In this document: positions 13,229-27,495 of the stretch, piece by piece | How positions within the stretch are numbered: position 1 is the stretch's first letter | How the letters are laid out: every line of letters starts with the position of its first letter | Source: Lentinus brumalis | Lineage: Eukaryota > Basidiomycota > Agaricomycetes > Polyporales > Polyporaceae | Assembly: GCA_001792895.1 (NCBI GenBank) | Contig: MARA01000019.1 | Span: forward strand, 682,001 to 746,000 | Direction: 5' to 3' | DNA length: 64,000 nt | Program-made: the position numbers and the translations under genes | Notes under the pieces: generated by a model | The model's database searches: none | Told to the model about the DNA's origin: nothing | Seen by the model: only the letters and a program-made list of their open reading frames with translations

Positions 13229-13741
13229 ACACACCACTGCCAGCAGGACGCTGGCCGCTCATCGCACCATGAACACTACTGTTGTCGCTCGTATATTTTT
13301 ACATACTACGTACATACCACACACATAGCATACCGTCACGACCCGATTTTCCGACACTCGTTTAACGTTTGTTTTCCTGCCGCGGGTCACGCCTGCGTAA
13401 TGGCGGCTCGCCAGCCAGCCGCGTCTTGTCCTTCGCCTGCGCACTGCGCACTCTTGTTACGCTTACTTACGCTTGCTTGGATTGGTACGACACTACGGAT
13501 ACGACAGACTGTTTAGTAGCCCGCTCACGATAATTTTCTCTCGTTTCTGTGTTTCAGTAGCGTTTCCTTGAATACTGTACAGTCGCTGCCCTTATGATAC
13601 GCCTTTTCGACTCTGTCCGAGCGAGCAATGCGGTACTTACTAACTTACGATGCGACTGTGGCCGCGCCGGGGTTACGTAAGGGAGGGTGAGAATTTGCAA
13701 GGGATAGGCGCCGGGAGGAGTCGTTTGAGATCCGAAGGCGC

Positions 13742-13812
13742 CTTCTTTCTTTCCTTCTCCCTCATCTTTCCCGTTCCCGTTCTCCGTTCCCCGTCCCTCT
13801 CCCTCTCGTCCC
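13742..13812 (+). promoter_or_regulatory. pyrimidine-rich tract upstream of DBP2
   Basis: A nearly continuous C/T run (TTCTTTCTTTCCTTCTCCCT and onward) ending about 70 nt before the DBP2 start codon. CT-rich blocks next to transcription starts are typical of strongly expressed filamentous-fungal genes. Confidence 0.45.
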
Positions 13813-13883
13813 TGCGACGTCCTGCCCGAGCTTGATCTCATAGACTTCTTTTCTGTCTTTTCGCTACTTTTTCTATAGTCATA

Positions 13884-16667
<2,784 letters not shown>

Positions 16668-17271
16668 GGTGGTGTCGACAGCGCCATCTCCCCCGATCGT
16701 GGCGTCCGCTGCTCTGCCGTGCGTGCGCTGTGTGCCGCCGCGCGAGCTGCGTTTTCTGAGTGCGTTGTGTTGTGCGGTTGTACGTTGCATTGCGTGTGTC
16801 GGACATGCGTTCTCGTCTTAGAGCTGATACCGGGTAGTCTGTCGTGGTCATCTGTCATCATCACCATCCCTATGTTTGCTGCATTCGTTTAGGTTTGCAG
16901 CTCGTAATGGCATCCGGCGGGCCCAGGGATTCCTGCCCCCTGCCGTCTTCATGATATCATCCTCTGTCGACTCCTCTCGGCTTGCGATCGGGGCCGCTGC
17001 TCCCTGTCAGCGTTTGCTGCGGCTGCTCGTCTAGTCTCTCTGTTCTCTCCCTCCCTCGAGCTCGTCGCATATGTTGTTTGGGTATTCGCTCCGTCCTGCA
17101 ATCGACACTGCGAAGTGGGTCGGACACTTGCTCATCCACCCGGTGCGAGGTGCCGTCATGGCGTGCTTTTCGGATGCTGACTGAGCTCTATTTCTGGTGG
17201 ACTCGCACGGCCCGCTCTGTCTTGCACTTGCACTTGCACTTGCACTTGCACATGCGCGTACGTAGCCCCCG
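16668..17271. other. intergenic between DBP2 and hydrolase
   Basis: About 0.6 kb of 3' and 5' flanking DNA with the TTGCAC microsatellite just before the hydrolase start; no gene seen. Confidence 0.5.
17221..17252. repeat. hexanucleotide microsatellite (TTGCAC)5
   Basis: Five tandem TTGCAC copies about 20 nt before the hydrolase ATG, probably in its 5' leader. Confidence 0.8.
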
Positions 17272-18553
17272 ATGAAGAAGCAGACGCTGAATGTGGCGGG
17301 CTTGTCTGTGAACGTGTTCTCGCTCGAGGATCCGGGCGAGGACGAGGACAGGGACAAGGACAAGGGCAAGGAGCAGGACGGGAGACAGGAGAAGAAGAAG
17401 AAGCCGGTGGCGGTCATGTTCCTGCTGCATGGGCGGATGAGCAAGGCGGAGCATATGGAGTATGTTGCGAAGGCGTTTCTGGATGAGGTGCATCAGAGGC
17501 GGAAGGCTGCTGCGACTGGGGAGGGGGAGAGGCATGAGGTGTTGGATTTGTGGATTGTTACCTTTGTGAGTGCTGAGCGCTGTGCGAGGGTGGGGGCAGA
17601 ATTCAGGGGAGGTGAGGTGCTGACGGTGATGGGGCGACAGGATCATAGGAACCATGGGTCGCGGATTGTGGATGGGCAGGCGAATTTGGCGTGGAGCGAT
17701 GATGCGAGCAAGAGGAATGATAAACACGCGTGAGTCTGATTCTTGTGTACATAGTACAGATGGACCCATGCTGATTATATTGTGCTATGTAGGATCGACA
17801 TGTATGCTATCCAGAGTACGTCGCTGTCCCTGTTTCGCACCTCTTGGAAACTCACAAGGCATGACCTGCATACAGCGGGGACGGCGCAGGACGTGTCGGC
17901 GCTGATCGACTTTCTGCCGTGGTATCTGTTCCCGAACGAGGAGCGGGTGGTGAAGGAGTGGATCGTGTCCGGGATCAGCCTGGGCGGGCACTCGACGTGG
18001 ATCGCGCTGAAGAACGGTGCGTGCTCCGCCCGCTAGGCCTTCTGTAGGCTCTGCACTGGTCTGGTCTGGTCTGACGGGTGCTGGGTGCTGCTGTAGATCC
18101 GCGGCTGAAGGTCGGGATTCCTATTATTGGTGAGCACTCGTGTCGTCCACTGTGAGAGGTGCTGGAGGCTGACAGGCATGGCGACGGGACGCAGGGTGCC
18201 CGGACTACCTCGCGCTGATCGTCCCGCGTGCGGAGGCGTCGTCGATCCCGATCTCGCCGCCGTACTTTCCCAAGTCGTTCGTGGAGTACGTGAAGACGCA
18301 CGACCCGGCTGCTGCGGGGGCGGCGGGCGCGTTCTGGGGGAAGAAGATCTTGGTGGTGGCGGGGCGGGAGGACGAGGTTGTGCCGTGGGCGGCGTCGGAG
18401 CGGTTCGTGGAGGAGTTGGATGTCGGCGCTGCTGGGGGGGAGGGGGAGGGGGTGAAGGAGGTGTTTGTGGAGGCGGGGGTTGGGCATACTTGTTCGGCGG
18501 GGATGGTGAAGGAGGCGGTGAGATTTTTGTGGGAGCGGGTGTTGACTGCGTAG
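17272..18553 (+). CDS. alpha/beta-hydrolase, esterase/peptidase-like
   Basis: Predicted cytosolic serine hydrolase; substrate unknown. Start ATG at 17272 gives MKKQTLNVAGLSVNVFSLED, then an acidic/basic linker and the oxyanion-type HG motif in VMFLLHGRMSKAEHM. Exon joins then give DHRNHGSRIVDGQANLAW and IDFLPWYLFPNEERVVKEW. The nucleophile elbow is SGISLGGHSTWIAL (GxSxGG). The acid is the Asp in VVAGREDEVVPW and the base the His in AGVGHTCSAGM, so the triad is complete. Five or six short introns, including ones after GGHSTWIALKN and after VGIPIIG. No signal peptide is evident. It converges on the UBX gene (167 nt between ends). Confidence 0.85.
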
Positions 18554-18719
18554 GAGTGCGCTTGCGCTTCGACGTCGGGTGTTTGTATCGCGGGCACGGG
18601 TCTGGAATATGATATGATACACGAGCGTGTGGTGTATTCGAAAGCAGTTGCAACGTGATGTAGTGTACAGCAAAGCATCCCCCCCAAGCGATATTCCGTG
18701 TAACATGCGCGTGTCCCGT

Positions 18720-19766
18720 CTACTTCTCTGGGAGGCGGGTCAGGCGGGGTGTGAGGTGGAGAGAGGAAGGAGAGACGCACTCCCGAGCTTGAGCCACTTG
18801 GGCACTTTACGCTCGCCTTCGCCGCTGCCGGTGCTGCTGCTGGTGATGCCGCCGAGGGTGCTGCTGAGGGTCTTCCCGCCACGGGGGGCGTCTTTGTCGT
18901 CCTTGGGCTCTTTGGGGTCTTTGTCGAAGTCGGGCGGGATGGGGAAGTCTTCGATCGCGGAGAGGACGGGGGTGTCGAGTGGGGCGGGGACGTCTGGGTC
19001 TGGGCGGGGATGAGCGTGATGGAGGAGATGGAAATGGGAGATGGGAGATGATGGGAGACGTACGGTTGAAGCGGTCGTCTTCGAAGCGGATCATGAGCTG
19101 TGCTGCGGGGGAGAAGTCGAGCTCTGTGAGGGAGAGGTCGCGGACCTTTGGGTCGGAGACTTTGTATTCGCGTTTGGGCGGGGATTGGTCTTCTCCATGG
19201 AGTGTGAGTGCCGGAGATCGGGGAGCGCGGGGGAAGACTCACAGAGGACGAACTTGATGGGCTTGACGTCGTCGCGGAGGGAGCTGCGGACAAAGGCGTA
19301 GACGGCGCGGACCTTGTCGGTCGAGGGGAAGGTCTTCTCGAGGATGCTCCTGTCGGAGAACTTGATGCGGATCGTCGTCTGGGGCGGGGCTCGGGTCAGC
19401 GTCGGTGCACATAGCCCGCGGTGCACGGTAAGGCGGGACGCACCTGGGGCCAGCGCGCGTGCCGCCGCTTTGTGTCGGCTTCGCGCATGGCTGCGGTGCG
19501 CAGGGGCGTGTTCTGGAGTGCGTCGCGGCGGGCTGTGAGCATGGCTTGCTGGGCGCGGACGTCGGCGGCGGTGGGGTCGAAGTAGTTGTCTGGGAGGTCG
19601 GCTGCGGGCGGGTAGGTGGTTAGTGAGAGCGAGGTGGGGGAGGAGGAGACGTACAGCGGGGCTGCTGAGCGGAGGACGGGGGACGGAAGTAGCGGAATGC
19701 GGGCTTGTCGGGCGCAGGCGGGGCTGGCTCTGCGCTGGCTGAGGGCGTGGGTGTGCTTTCTGACAT
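18720..19766 (-). CDS. UBX-domain protein, TUG/ASPSCR1 (UBX4)-like
   Basis: Likely Cdc48/p97 cofactor. Start ATG at 19764-19766: MSESTPTPSASAEPAPPAPD, then DLPDNYFDPTAADVRAQQAM and a charged helical stretch. The UBX domain follows: TTIRIKFSDRSILEKTFPST, YAFVRSSLRDDVKPIKFVL, SPPKREYKVSDPKVRDLSL and LMIRFEDDRFN. A Pro/Asp-rich tail ends VPKWLKL. I place the end at 18720 because a GTGCGT-CCCAG intron after CTCGGGA leads to a mini-exon AGAAGTAG, giving KWLKLGKK, the tail usual for this family. Without that intron the frame ends at 18740 with a less typical tail. The shared part matches the C-terminal half of TUG proteins; there is no N-terminal ubiquitin-like part here. Confidence 0.85.
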
Positions 19767-19910
19767 TGCGGAGGAGGAGGAGGACGAAGTGGCGGAGGGC
19801 TGGATGACGAACCGCTCATGTACGCGTCCCCGGCGTCTCAGCTGCCTTATCCGTCAACGTCGCGGGTGCCTTCGCGTCGATGTCACTCAATGTGTATCAC
19901 GCAACACATC

Positions 19911-20003
19911 GCCGAGATAGCTCAGCTGGGAGAGCAACAGACTGAAGTCCGTAGCGTCCGGACCGATTTCTGGAGGTCGGGTGTTCAATCCACCCTCTTG
20001 GCA
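19911..20003 (+). tRNA. tRNA-Phe(GAA), intron-containing, copy 1
   Basis: Acceptor GCCGAGA pairs with TCTTGGC, D-arm GCTCAGCTGGGAGAGC, anticodon GAA in CTGAAG, T-arm GGGTGTTCAATCCACCC. An intron of about 20 nt follows position 37. The A27-G43 pair at the base of the anticodon stem is mismatched in all three copies. Confidence 0.93.
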
Positions 20004-20184
20004 TCACCGGCAAGAACTTTTTGCTACGGGGATCCGCAAACCATGTTTTGTCTCACCATGCAGTTGCCATGCAGCTGCACGCGTTGACTCTGATCAAAGG
20101 TGGCACTTCAATCCCCCACTGGTGGTTCCATATCATGTACATATCGTACAAACGTCCTGACTGCTGCTGTCGACGAGGCCCGAC

Positions 20185-21177
20185 TCATCGAATCTGCTGG
20201 TACATCCTAAACGGCGGGGACACAAAGGGGAACGGCTCCTCGTGGTCCTGCAGCTTGTTCCTGTGGGCGTTCTGTGAGCGTTCGACTCGCAAAGGGGGTG
20301 CGGGGACACGTACTCTGCAGGGCCGAGGATCTTGAGTCCGCGCACATGGGTGTCCTTGCCGTTCATGTGGTTTCCGATGATGATGATCTGCAGGATGTAG
20401 GCTTCGACTATTTTACTGCGCGCGGGTTCGTCAGCAGCGCACGCACGAGGGGGAGGGGACGTACAAGCCGTCGCCGTCCTCGTTGGCCTCCATGGATGCG
20501 TCAAAGGTGATCCAGCCGTCGGGCTTCTCGATGGTGAGGTAGCGGATGTCTTGCAGGTCGCCGTGGCCGGTGCCTGCGCGGATCATGATCGTGGCGGGCG
20601 TGTAGGAGTCGTCGAGGGGGAAGCTGAGGTACATGGAGACTTTCTGCGACGCGGTCAGCGGTCAGCGTGCGGTGGGAGCGAGGGACGGACGCGCAGGACG
20701 GGGGACAGACCTGGATGGCGACCCTGCGGGGGAACTCGACGGTGATGAAGTGCGGCTGGGGCCCGTCGGAGCTGCATTCCCCGCTTCGGGTTCAGCACGG
20801 GGTGCGGTGAGCATGGGGAGGGGAGAGCGCGGGGCACGTACTGCCAGAAGGTGTCCGGGTCCTCGTCTGTGAGGCACTCGGGCCCGAAGCCGAACTTGAA
20901 GGAGGACACGGACCACTTGGCGAGGTGGCCGATGTCGGGCCAGGGCAGGCGCGGGGGCATCTTGCCTGCCGCGCGGTCAGTGGGTGGTTACATGGGTGCG
21001 ACCTGCGACGCGCAGGAGAGGAGAGACGGACGTACCGGGGTGCATGATGGGCGCGCCGTCTGCTGCGGTGGCGAGGATGGTCCCTGAAGAGCCTGCGATG
21101 GGGATTCGTCTGCGCGCGACGATGGGGGCCCCGGGGATCGCGACGCCGCCGGGGACAGTCGCACTTGCGCTGGCCAT
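20185..21177 (-). CDS. APC10: anaphase-promoting complex subunit 10 (DOC domain)
   Basis: Substrate-recognition subunit of the APC/C ubiquitin ligase. Start ATG at 21175-21177 (MASASATVPGGVAIPGAP), then a short N-terminal region. The DOC/galactose-binding-like domain shows LAKWSVSSFKFGFGPECL, DEDPDTFWQ, SDGPQPHFITVEFPRRVAIQ, KVSMYLSFPLDDSYTPATI and GHGDLQDIRYLTIEKPDGWI. IIIIGNHMNGKDTHVRGLKI continues the pattern of human APC10 NHQNGRDTHMRQIKI. Splicing the last intron to acceptor CCCACAG gives a final exon ending MYQQIR, the invariant Ile-Arg tail that docks APC10 on CDC27. About five short introns; complete. Confidence 0.93.
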
Positions 21178-21496
21178 CGCGTGAGGTACTTGGAGAGGCG
21201 CGTCGGTCAATCTACGCGAGCACAAGGCGGGTGTTGGCCGGTGTGGTTACGACACGGCGGGTGGTTCGTGGTTGGTGGTCGGCGGAAAGGATCCATGCAA
21301 GTCTCGAGCGCGCGAGGGCACAATGGCTGCATAGAAGCGCCCGTGCCGCGCTCGCGAGACAACAGTTGCATTCGCATCCGTGGTAGACAGGTCGTACAGT
21401 AGATGAGTATGCCATGGGCAGAGGCAGGGCGAAATAACGAAGAACAAGGACAGCAACATTGAGCAACAACAACAAAAAAACAGGACTATGAGAACA

Positions 21497-21590
21497 TGCC
21501 AAGAGGGTGGATTGAACACCCGACCTCCAGAAATCAGCATGGACGCTATGGCACTTCAGTCTGTTGCTCTCCCAGCTGAGCTATCTCGGC
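21497..21590 (-). tRNA. tRNA-Phe(GAA), intron-containing, copy 2
   Basis: Mature sequence identical to copy 1, intron about 21 nt. Its intron shares TAGCGTCC and TGATTT-like parts with copy 1, so copies 1 and 2 look like a more recent, inverted pair flanking APC10. Confidence 0.93.
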
Positions 21591-21695
21591 GATGGACATC
21601 AGATAGAAGTGTAATCCCACGTGCCAAAACCATAAGCTTAGGGAGGGAGCAGCCACAGACGCGTCTTGCTCTCCGTTACACCTCGACGAACTGCA

Positions 21696-22458
21696 ATGGC
21701 GACAGAGAACGCGGAGGCGGGGCCGTCCTCACCCTACGAAATGAGAATCACGAACCACGGAAAGATCAACGGCTGGGTGTCGTTCGCACTGGACCATTTG
21801 CAGGTGCGTGTGCGCGCGTATGTACAGGTGTAGCCACTCACTTCGCGCACGAACATGCAGAAACACGAGGACAGACCGCTGGTGCTGCACACGCTGCCTG
21901 CGCACAAGGGCAAGGCCCGTGCTTCCGTGCAAGACGCGGTGGCCGAGGAGAAGACGAGCAAGGGCCTGCACCCATCCATGGCGACCATCCCGCGGCTCGT
22001 GTCTGTCGTGGAGATCATCAAGCGGGAGTACCTGAAGACGATGGACCCAGCTCTCGCGCAGGCCGGGTCGCTGTCTGGGCTGCACCAGTACAACGAGGTC
22101 GGGAACCTGGCGGACGCGGGGTACGCAGAGAGCGCAGAGAGTGCGGAAGAGGACCGGCTGCAGTCGCTCGCACGCGCGCTGCAGGGGCGGCACCAGTGCG
22201 TACTGGAGTCTGTCCCATGGGTGTCTGACTGAGAGCGGTCGCAGTGTGCAGCAGAAGAAGATGGCGTTCATGCGGGTGACGCTCTCGCGCAAGCCCCTCC
22301 CCGCGCTCGCTGCCTCGGGTGCCACGTGAGTCGTCCTGCGATGCGCGTGCGTGCTGCGTCTGACAGTGAGCAGATACCAGAGCCCTGCGGTGCGGAGGCT
22401 GAGCAAGACTGCCCGCGCTCGCCTCAAGAACCGCGCTCGGAAGGCGGCCAGTAGTTAG
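21696..22458 (+). CDS. Alba-domain protein (Rpp25/Pop6-like)
   Basis: Predicted RNA-binding protein. Start ATG at 21696: MATENAEAGPSSPYEMRITN, then HGKINGWVSFALDHLQ with a GTGCGT intron. Next come DRPLVLHTLPAHKG and IPRLVSVVEIIKREYLKTMD, the two halves of an Alba fold (compare the RxxxxGKI and TVxxAEIIKR patterns). A variable linker precedes KMAFMRVTLSRKPLPAL and a very basic C-terminus (LKNRARKAASS). Alba proteins of this kind are subunits of RNase P/MRP or bind mRNA; which applies here is not decided by the sequence. About 190 residues over four exons. Confidence 0.75.
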
Positions 22459-22502
22459 TTTGTGGTTATTTACGATACGCGAATATAAGCCCGTTACCCG
22501 AT

Positions 22503-25500
22503 ATGGGTGTTTGGTGTTGGCAAACAAGAGGCGGCGTCGGGCTCGGGCTCATCGTCCACAACGTCCTCCTCGTCCCCGCCCCGCTGCCCCGCTCCCGCCC
22601 CGCCCCGCTCGCCGTCCTCCGCACCCAGCTCGCTGTTTCATACGTCGTCAAGCACCCGCCCGCCCCCGAGTCTTTCGTCGTGGCTGATCGCCGGCGTGCT
22701 CTAAAACGGTCGGACGCGCCTGTGCCTCCGATGCCTCGACGCACCGCAACTCCCGCCACACCCGCGCCCCCGCGCCCCTCCCCCGCCCCCGCGCGACCTC
22801 CTCGCCCTCGCACAGTCCGACCCCCAATGGGCACACAACCTCCACGCCCTCCGTCGCAACTGGAAATGGGCCAACTTCTCCCAGTTCTTCTACACCTTCG
22901 CCCCCCTCCTCAACATGCCCGACGTCTTCCTCTCCGTGAGTACCTCTGACTGTCCCCATCGCCCCCGATCGACGTGTCATATCCCTCCGTCGTCCCTTCC
23001 AACGCCCTCCGACACGTTCTGACGCGTCCGTTCCCCCGCAGGACATCGAGGACGACCTCGCACGCGGGACCAACGTCTATCTCCCCCGAATCATGTATCG
23101 TCTACTCTACACGCTCTCCCAGGACCGGAAACTGAGGTGTGTCCGGCTGCAGCTCATCCAGCGCTTACTCCGCTTACCCCATTCCTCTCCTAGTATCGAC
23201 AATTGGCAGTCTGCCCTCCGTCGACAGTACCTCCGCCGCGACCCTGCCGCGAACCCGATCGGACCAGAGCCCGAGGTTCTCTCTCGTGAGTCCTCTCTTG
23301 CCCCGTCCGAAGAGGAGCAGGAAGAGGCGAAGGAGGACGTCAACATGGACGAGTCCAAGCCAGAGGAGGGACCCCACTCTGACGAGAAGCAGTCCGGGGA
23401 GCCCTCAGCCGAGAATCCCCAAGGCGAGTCCTCATCAGAGCCCAAAACCGAGCCCGTAGAGGACGGCAGAGTCCCAGCGACGGACAAGGAAGATGAACCA
23501 TCCAAGACCGAGGACGGGCCCAGGAAGAGAGCAGGGACTGGCTCGATCTCCCCATGCTGGACAAGCTCGACTCTCTCCACCTGCTCACCGAGTGGCAGTT
23601 CCAGAACCCGCATCGGGTGCGCCAAATCATGAAGGACGACGACGATGCCGCGAACTGGGTGCGTGCCATCTTGAGCCCACTTGCCTCCTGCTTACACTCC
23701 AGACTCGTACAGCGCATCGAACCGATTGGTTATGACGCAAAGACAAACGCGTACTGGTTGATCGGACGTGCGTACGCTCATTTTTTGTGGTTTGTCGTTG
23801 TTGCTCACCTGCCCACAGCTGACCGGCTATGGATACAACGCGTACCACCCAAATCTCCCCGCAACCGTAATTTGAAGCGGAAACGGCCATCTGCACCTCC
23901 CAAGAAGCCAGCCCGCAAGGCCCCGGAGACGTCCTCTGACGAGGAAGAAGACGAGCCTGTCGCTCCGTCCAAGCGCACCCGCACACAGACTAACTCCCGC
24001 TCCACCCGCTCGCAGCCACAGGCGAAGGCCAACGGTCGCTCCACGCGGGGCTCCCGCCGCGCTGCCGTATCTTCTGACGAGCTCGTCTCCCCGGGGAAGA
24101 GCACGCGCGCTGCGAAAGTGCAGGCGAACAAGAAGCTGGACATGCAGGCGAAGGAGCTCGCGGAGTTCCAGCGGCAGGCTGCTGCGCTGGCGCGTGCGCA
24201 GACGAGTCCCCGGAAGGCGCGTGGTGCGGCGGCGAGCCCGGGGAAGCGGGATCGTGCGGTGGGGACGCGCATTAGTGCACGGCTGCGTGGGTCGGCGAGG
24301 GGAGGGGGTGGGGAGGAGGAGAGCGACGAGGAGTGGCAGCAGGTGCCGGAGGAGTGGTTGCAGGAGGATGCGGCGCCGGCGAGACGGACGAGGACGAGGA
24401 CGCGGAGTAAGGGGAAGGCGAGGGCGCAGCCGGAGTCTGAGGAGGATGAGCCTGAGGATGAGCCAGAGGTGGAGGAGGACGAGCCGGACGCAGAAGAGGA
24501 GCAGGCGGACGCAGAAGAAGAGCAGCAAGCGGACGAAGGGGATGCCGACGCTGAGAAGGGCGACGGAGATGATCTCAAGGACGCACGCGACGCGGACACG
24601 GACGATCTCCTGCAGAAGGCGGGACTCGAGAGCGGCAGCGTGAGCGACCTGACAGATCTGTCCGACACAGAGGAAGCCGAGGCCGATGCTGCTGAGGAGT
24701 CCGAGCCCGCGGACGCTCCTCCTGCCAAACGCCAGCGTGGTAGCGGCCGGAGGGGACGGGGCGGTCGTCGGAAGTCGGCTGCGTCGACGAGGACGAGGGC
24801 GCGTCGCGGACGTGCGGCTGCAGAGGCCCCGTCATCTCCGGCGAAACAGAAACAGAGTTCTCCGTCGAAAGGGAAGGCACAGTCAAAGTCGAACTCGCAG
24901 CCGTCAAATTCAAAGTCAAAGTCAAAGTCGGACGCGGACGGCGAGCCGGAGCCGGAGGAGGATCAGGAGATGGAAGAGCCTGAGCGGCCCCTGCCCGAGG
25001 GGTTTGTCGAGTGGGAAGCGGTACGTCATTTTTCTGAGCGGCTCGATGCGCGGGATCTCAGACCTGATTCATATTCTTTCGGTTGACAGATTGCTGTGAC
25101 GCTGAGCGAGTGGGAGCACGTCGCTGATCCGTTCGAGAAGGCGACACACTACCTGGAGAAGGCGCTGTACAAGATGCTGACGCAGAACATCGTGCCGCTG
25201 GTTACTGCGGACCTGCGGGAGGCGGAGCGACGGCGGCGGAAGGAGGAGGCGATCGTGCACCGGAAGCGGTCGTCGAGGATTGCGATCAAGGAGACGGAGA
25301 AGGAGGAGGCGATGAGGGCGGCGAAGATGAGGGCGGAGGAGGAGGAGAGGAATTCGAGGGCGAGGAGGATGGAGGCGAGGCAGAGGAAGGAGGAGGAGGA
25401 GCGGGCGAAGCGCGAGAAGGCGCGCGAGCAGCGGGCGAAGGAGCGGGAGGAGAGGGAGGCGAGGGCGAAAGCCAAGGCTGAGCGGGCCGAGAGGTACGTC

Positions 25501-26907
25501 GTTTCTTTGCGTCGTCTGTTGGGAGGTGAACTGAGCCCGTGTGCTATGGCAGAGAGGACGCGGGACCGGAGGCTGGGAGGTCTACTGCGACATCAGTCAA
25601 CGGCACCCAGCAGTCGTCGTTGCAGCCGAGCCGGATGGTCACTCCCAATGGTGTCCGTACGCCCGACTGGGTGCTCGATTGCGAGGTCTGCCACAAGCAG
25701 GGCGTTAATGTGGTTAGTCCTCTGTCATCCTCCATCTTTCTCCGTGACTGACAGCCTGCAGGACGACGGAATGGCCATGGTATCGTGTGGATCATGCAAC
25801 CGGTGGCAGCATATCAAGTGCCACGACATCGCTGACCAGCGCGCCGGCCGCCCGCGACGTGATTGGGAGAAGCAGCAGTTCTACTGCATGCGCTGCCGCC
25901 AGCGGGCAATGAATGGCGGCGCGTACGGCGCGCAGAGTCAATCTGTGCACCAGCAGCAACAGTCGTACGGCTGGCAGCCAAGGACTGGGGGACCTGTCCA
26001 CTTGCACAAGCCCGGTGGGATGGACCCGTACGCGCAGACGTCGGACATGCGGTACTCGCACTCGCAGTCTCATCGGTCTCCGGTCATGGAGAACAGGGGC
26101 GGGATGGCGTACCCGCAGCAGCAGCCGCCCCAGCAATATCTGCCGAACAACGTTGGTGCAACCTCGTACTCCCGTTCATCGTATCCTAACAGCGGCGTGT
26201 CCTTCCACACTTATCAGCCGGACCAGCGAGGGCTTTCTCGTGGAATACCGAGCACGCCGCAGGGTTCGTGGAGCAGCAATGGCGGCGGATACGGAGGCGC
26301 TGCGGATCCGTTGGCTGGGCGGATGCCTTCGTCGCAGTATGCGGCGGCGTATAATGGCAGTAGTATGTACGGTGGTAGCCGGATGCCGGTTGCGTACCAG
26401 GTAGGTTGGCATGTTCAGTGTGCCTTCGCAGGGAGCTGATTGTCTGCATAGAACCATCCCTCCCCTCCCATTCCGCAGTACACCAATGACCATGGGGTCG
26501 GCAGCATGTCGACATCCCGCTGGCCGCCGCCGTCGTCGTCGCATTCAAACGGGTACCACTCGCCCGCGGCGGTGCAGGAGGCTGCGCAGTCGCTCGCGTT
26601 TATGCACGACGCGGCGAGCGGCAGCAGCAGCCGGTACGGGAACACGAGCTGGCCGGCGCAGACGCAGACGTCGTCGTACGGGCAGATACCGGCGTCGTCG
26701 TCCCAGCCTGCGTCGCACCACTCGCATGCGGCGTATGCGCCGCCGCCGCCTGGGATTGACCCGCTGACGGGACAGCCGTTCGCGCACGTCGGGCATGGGC
26801 TGACGCACTCGGGGAGCTCGGGGTCGTTCAACTTCCGTCGTGATGCGTGCGTGTGTGTGGACTGTGTAGATGATACCTCTGCGCGTTGGCGCGGTGACTC
26901 TTGTTGA
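22503..26907 (+). CDS. RSF1/CECR2-like PHD-finger chromatin protein
   Basis: Large nuclear protein related to remodelling-complex subunits. The N-terminal module reads WANFSQFFYTFAPLLNMPDV, DIEDDLARGTNVYLPRIMYR and SIDNWQSALRRQYLRRDP. LDKLDSLHLLTEWQFQNPHR and RIEPIGYDAKTNAYWLIG follow, the same order as the DDT/WHIM-type region of RSF1. A long acidic and basic, Ser/Lys-rich middle (24000-25000) and an Arg/Glu coiled coil (25200-25495) come next. A PHD finger follows (CEVC, CGSC, WQHIKCH, CMRC). The rest is a Gln/Tyr/Ser-rich low-complexity tail. A GTAGAG-CCCAG intron restores frame before EESRDWLDLPMLDKLD. The first exon is not resolved: the frame into NLHALRRNWKW has no ATG, so 22503 is only the nearest plausible start. 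The end is the first stop of the last open frame. Confidence 0.75.
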
Positions 26908-27160
26908 TCTTGCGTTTGTTTTGGTTGTGTCCGACGTACATAGTATTTGTCGTAATGGCCGCTGTTGTGGTCGTCTTGTGGTGGGTGGATGGAAGATGGG
27001 ATGATCTGGTGCACGGTTCTGTTTTGTAGATGTAAATAGCTATAGGTGGCGGCATTGACTTTGTTTGGGTGTCGCCCGGTTGTGTTAATATACTTTTCTC
27101 TGCTGGGCGTGAATGAGCGATGAGTGAATCGAGGACGAATAAACGTATGAAAGTTCCATC

Positions 27161-27252
27161 GCCGAGATAGCTCAGCTGGGAGAGCAACAGACTGAAGTGT
27201 AGAGACAGTCACTGTATTCTGGAGGTCGGGTGTTCAATCCACCCTCTTGGCA
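27161..27252 (+). tRNA. tRNA-Phe(GAA), intron-containing, copy 3
   Basis: Mature part identical to copies 1 and 2; intron about 19 nt and unrelated in sequence (GTAGAGACAG...). Lies between the PHD gene and UBA4. Confidence 0.93.
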
Positions 27253-27495
27253 TAACATCTATGTGTGGTTTTTTTGTTTGAGTGCCCGGACCCAGAACGC
27301 CAGCTTGTTCCTCACGTACGACCGAATGAAGGTCTTTGTGCTGCCTCTTCAGCTTCAGATCTCGCGCGTATGAACTGGAGAAGTGCGTTCTCAATCATCC
27401 CGATAGTTCCGCACTTCGTACTTGCCATGGGACTCGACTCCTGACGCCTCTCCCCGCTCAGCTGGACCTGTATATCTAGGTCTCATTCGTGCAAG

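Larger units (their letters stand above)
13062..13883. other. intergenic between GTPase and DBP2
   Basis: About 0.8 kb holding the GTPase 3' region, the TCGCAC hexamer repeat (13199-13228) and the pyrimidine-rich DBP2 promoter/leader. I see no gene. Confidence 0.5.

Noticed and set aside
23805..24728. 307-codon minus-strand Ser-rich frame inside the RSF1-like gene
   Set aside because: Exact antisense of Glu/Asp/Arg-rich codons, which mirror as Ser/Ala/Pro; no independent support.
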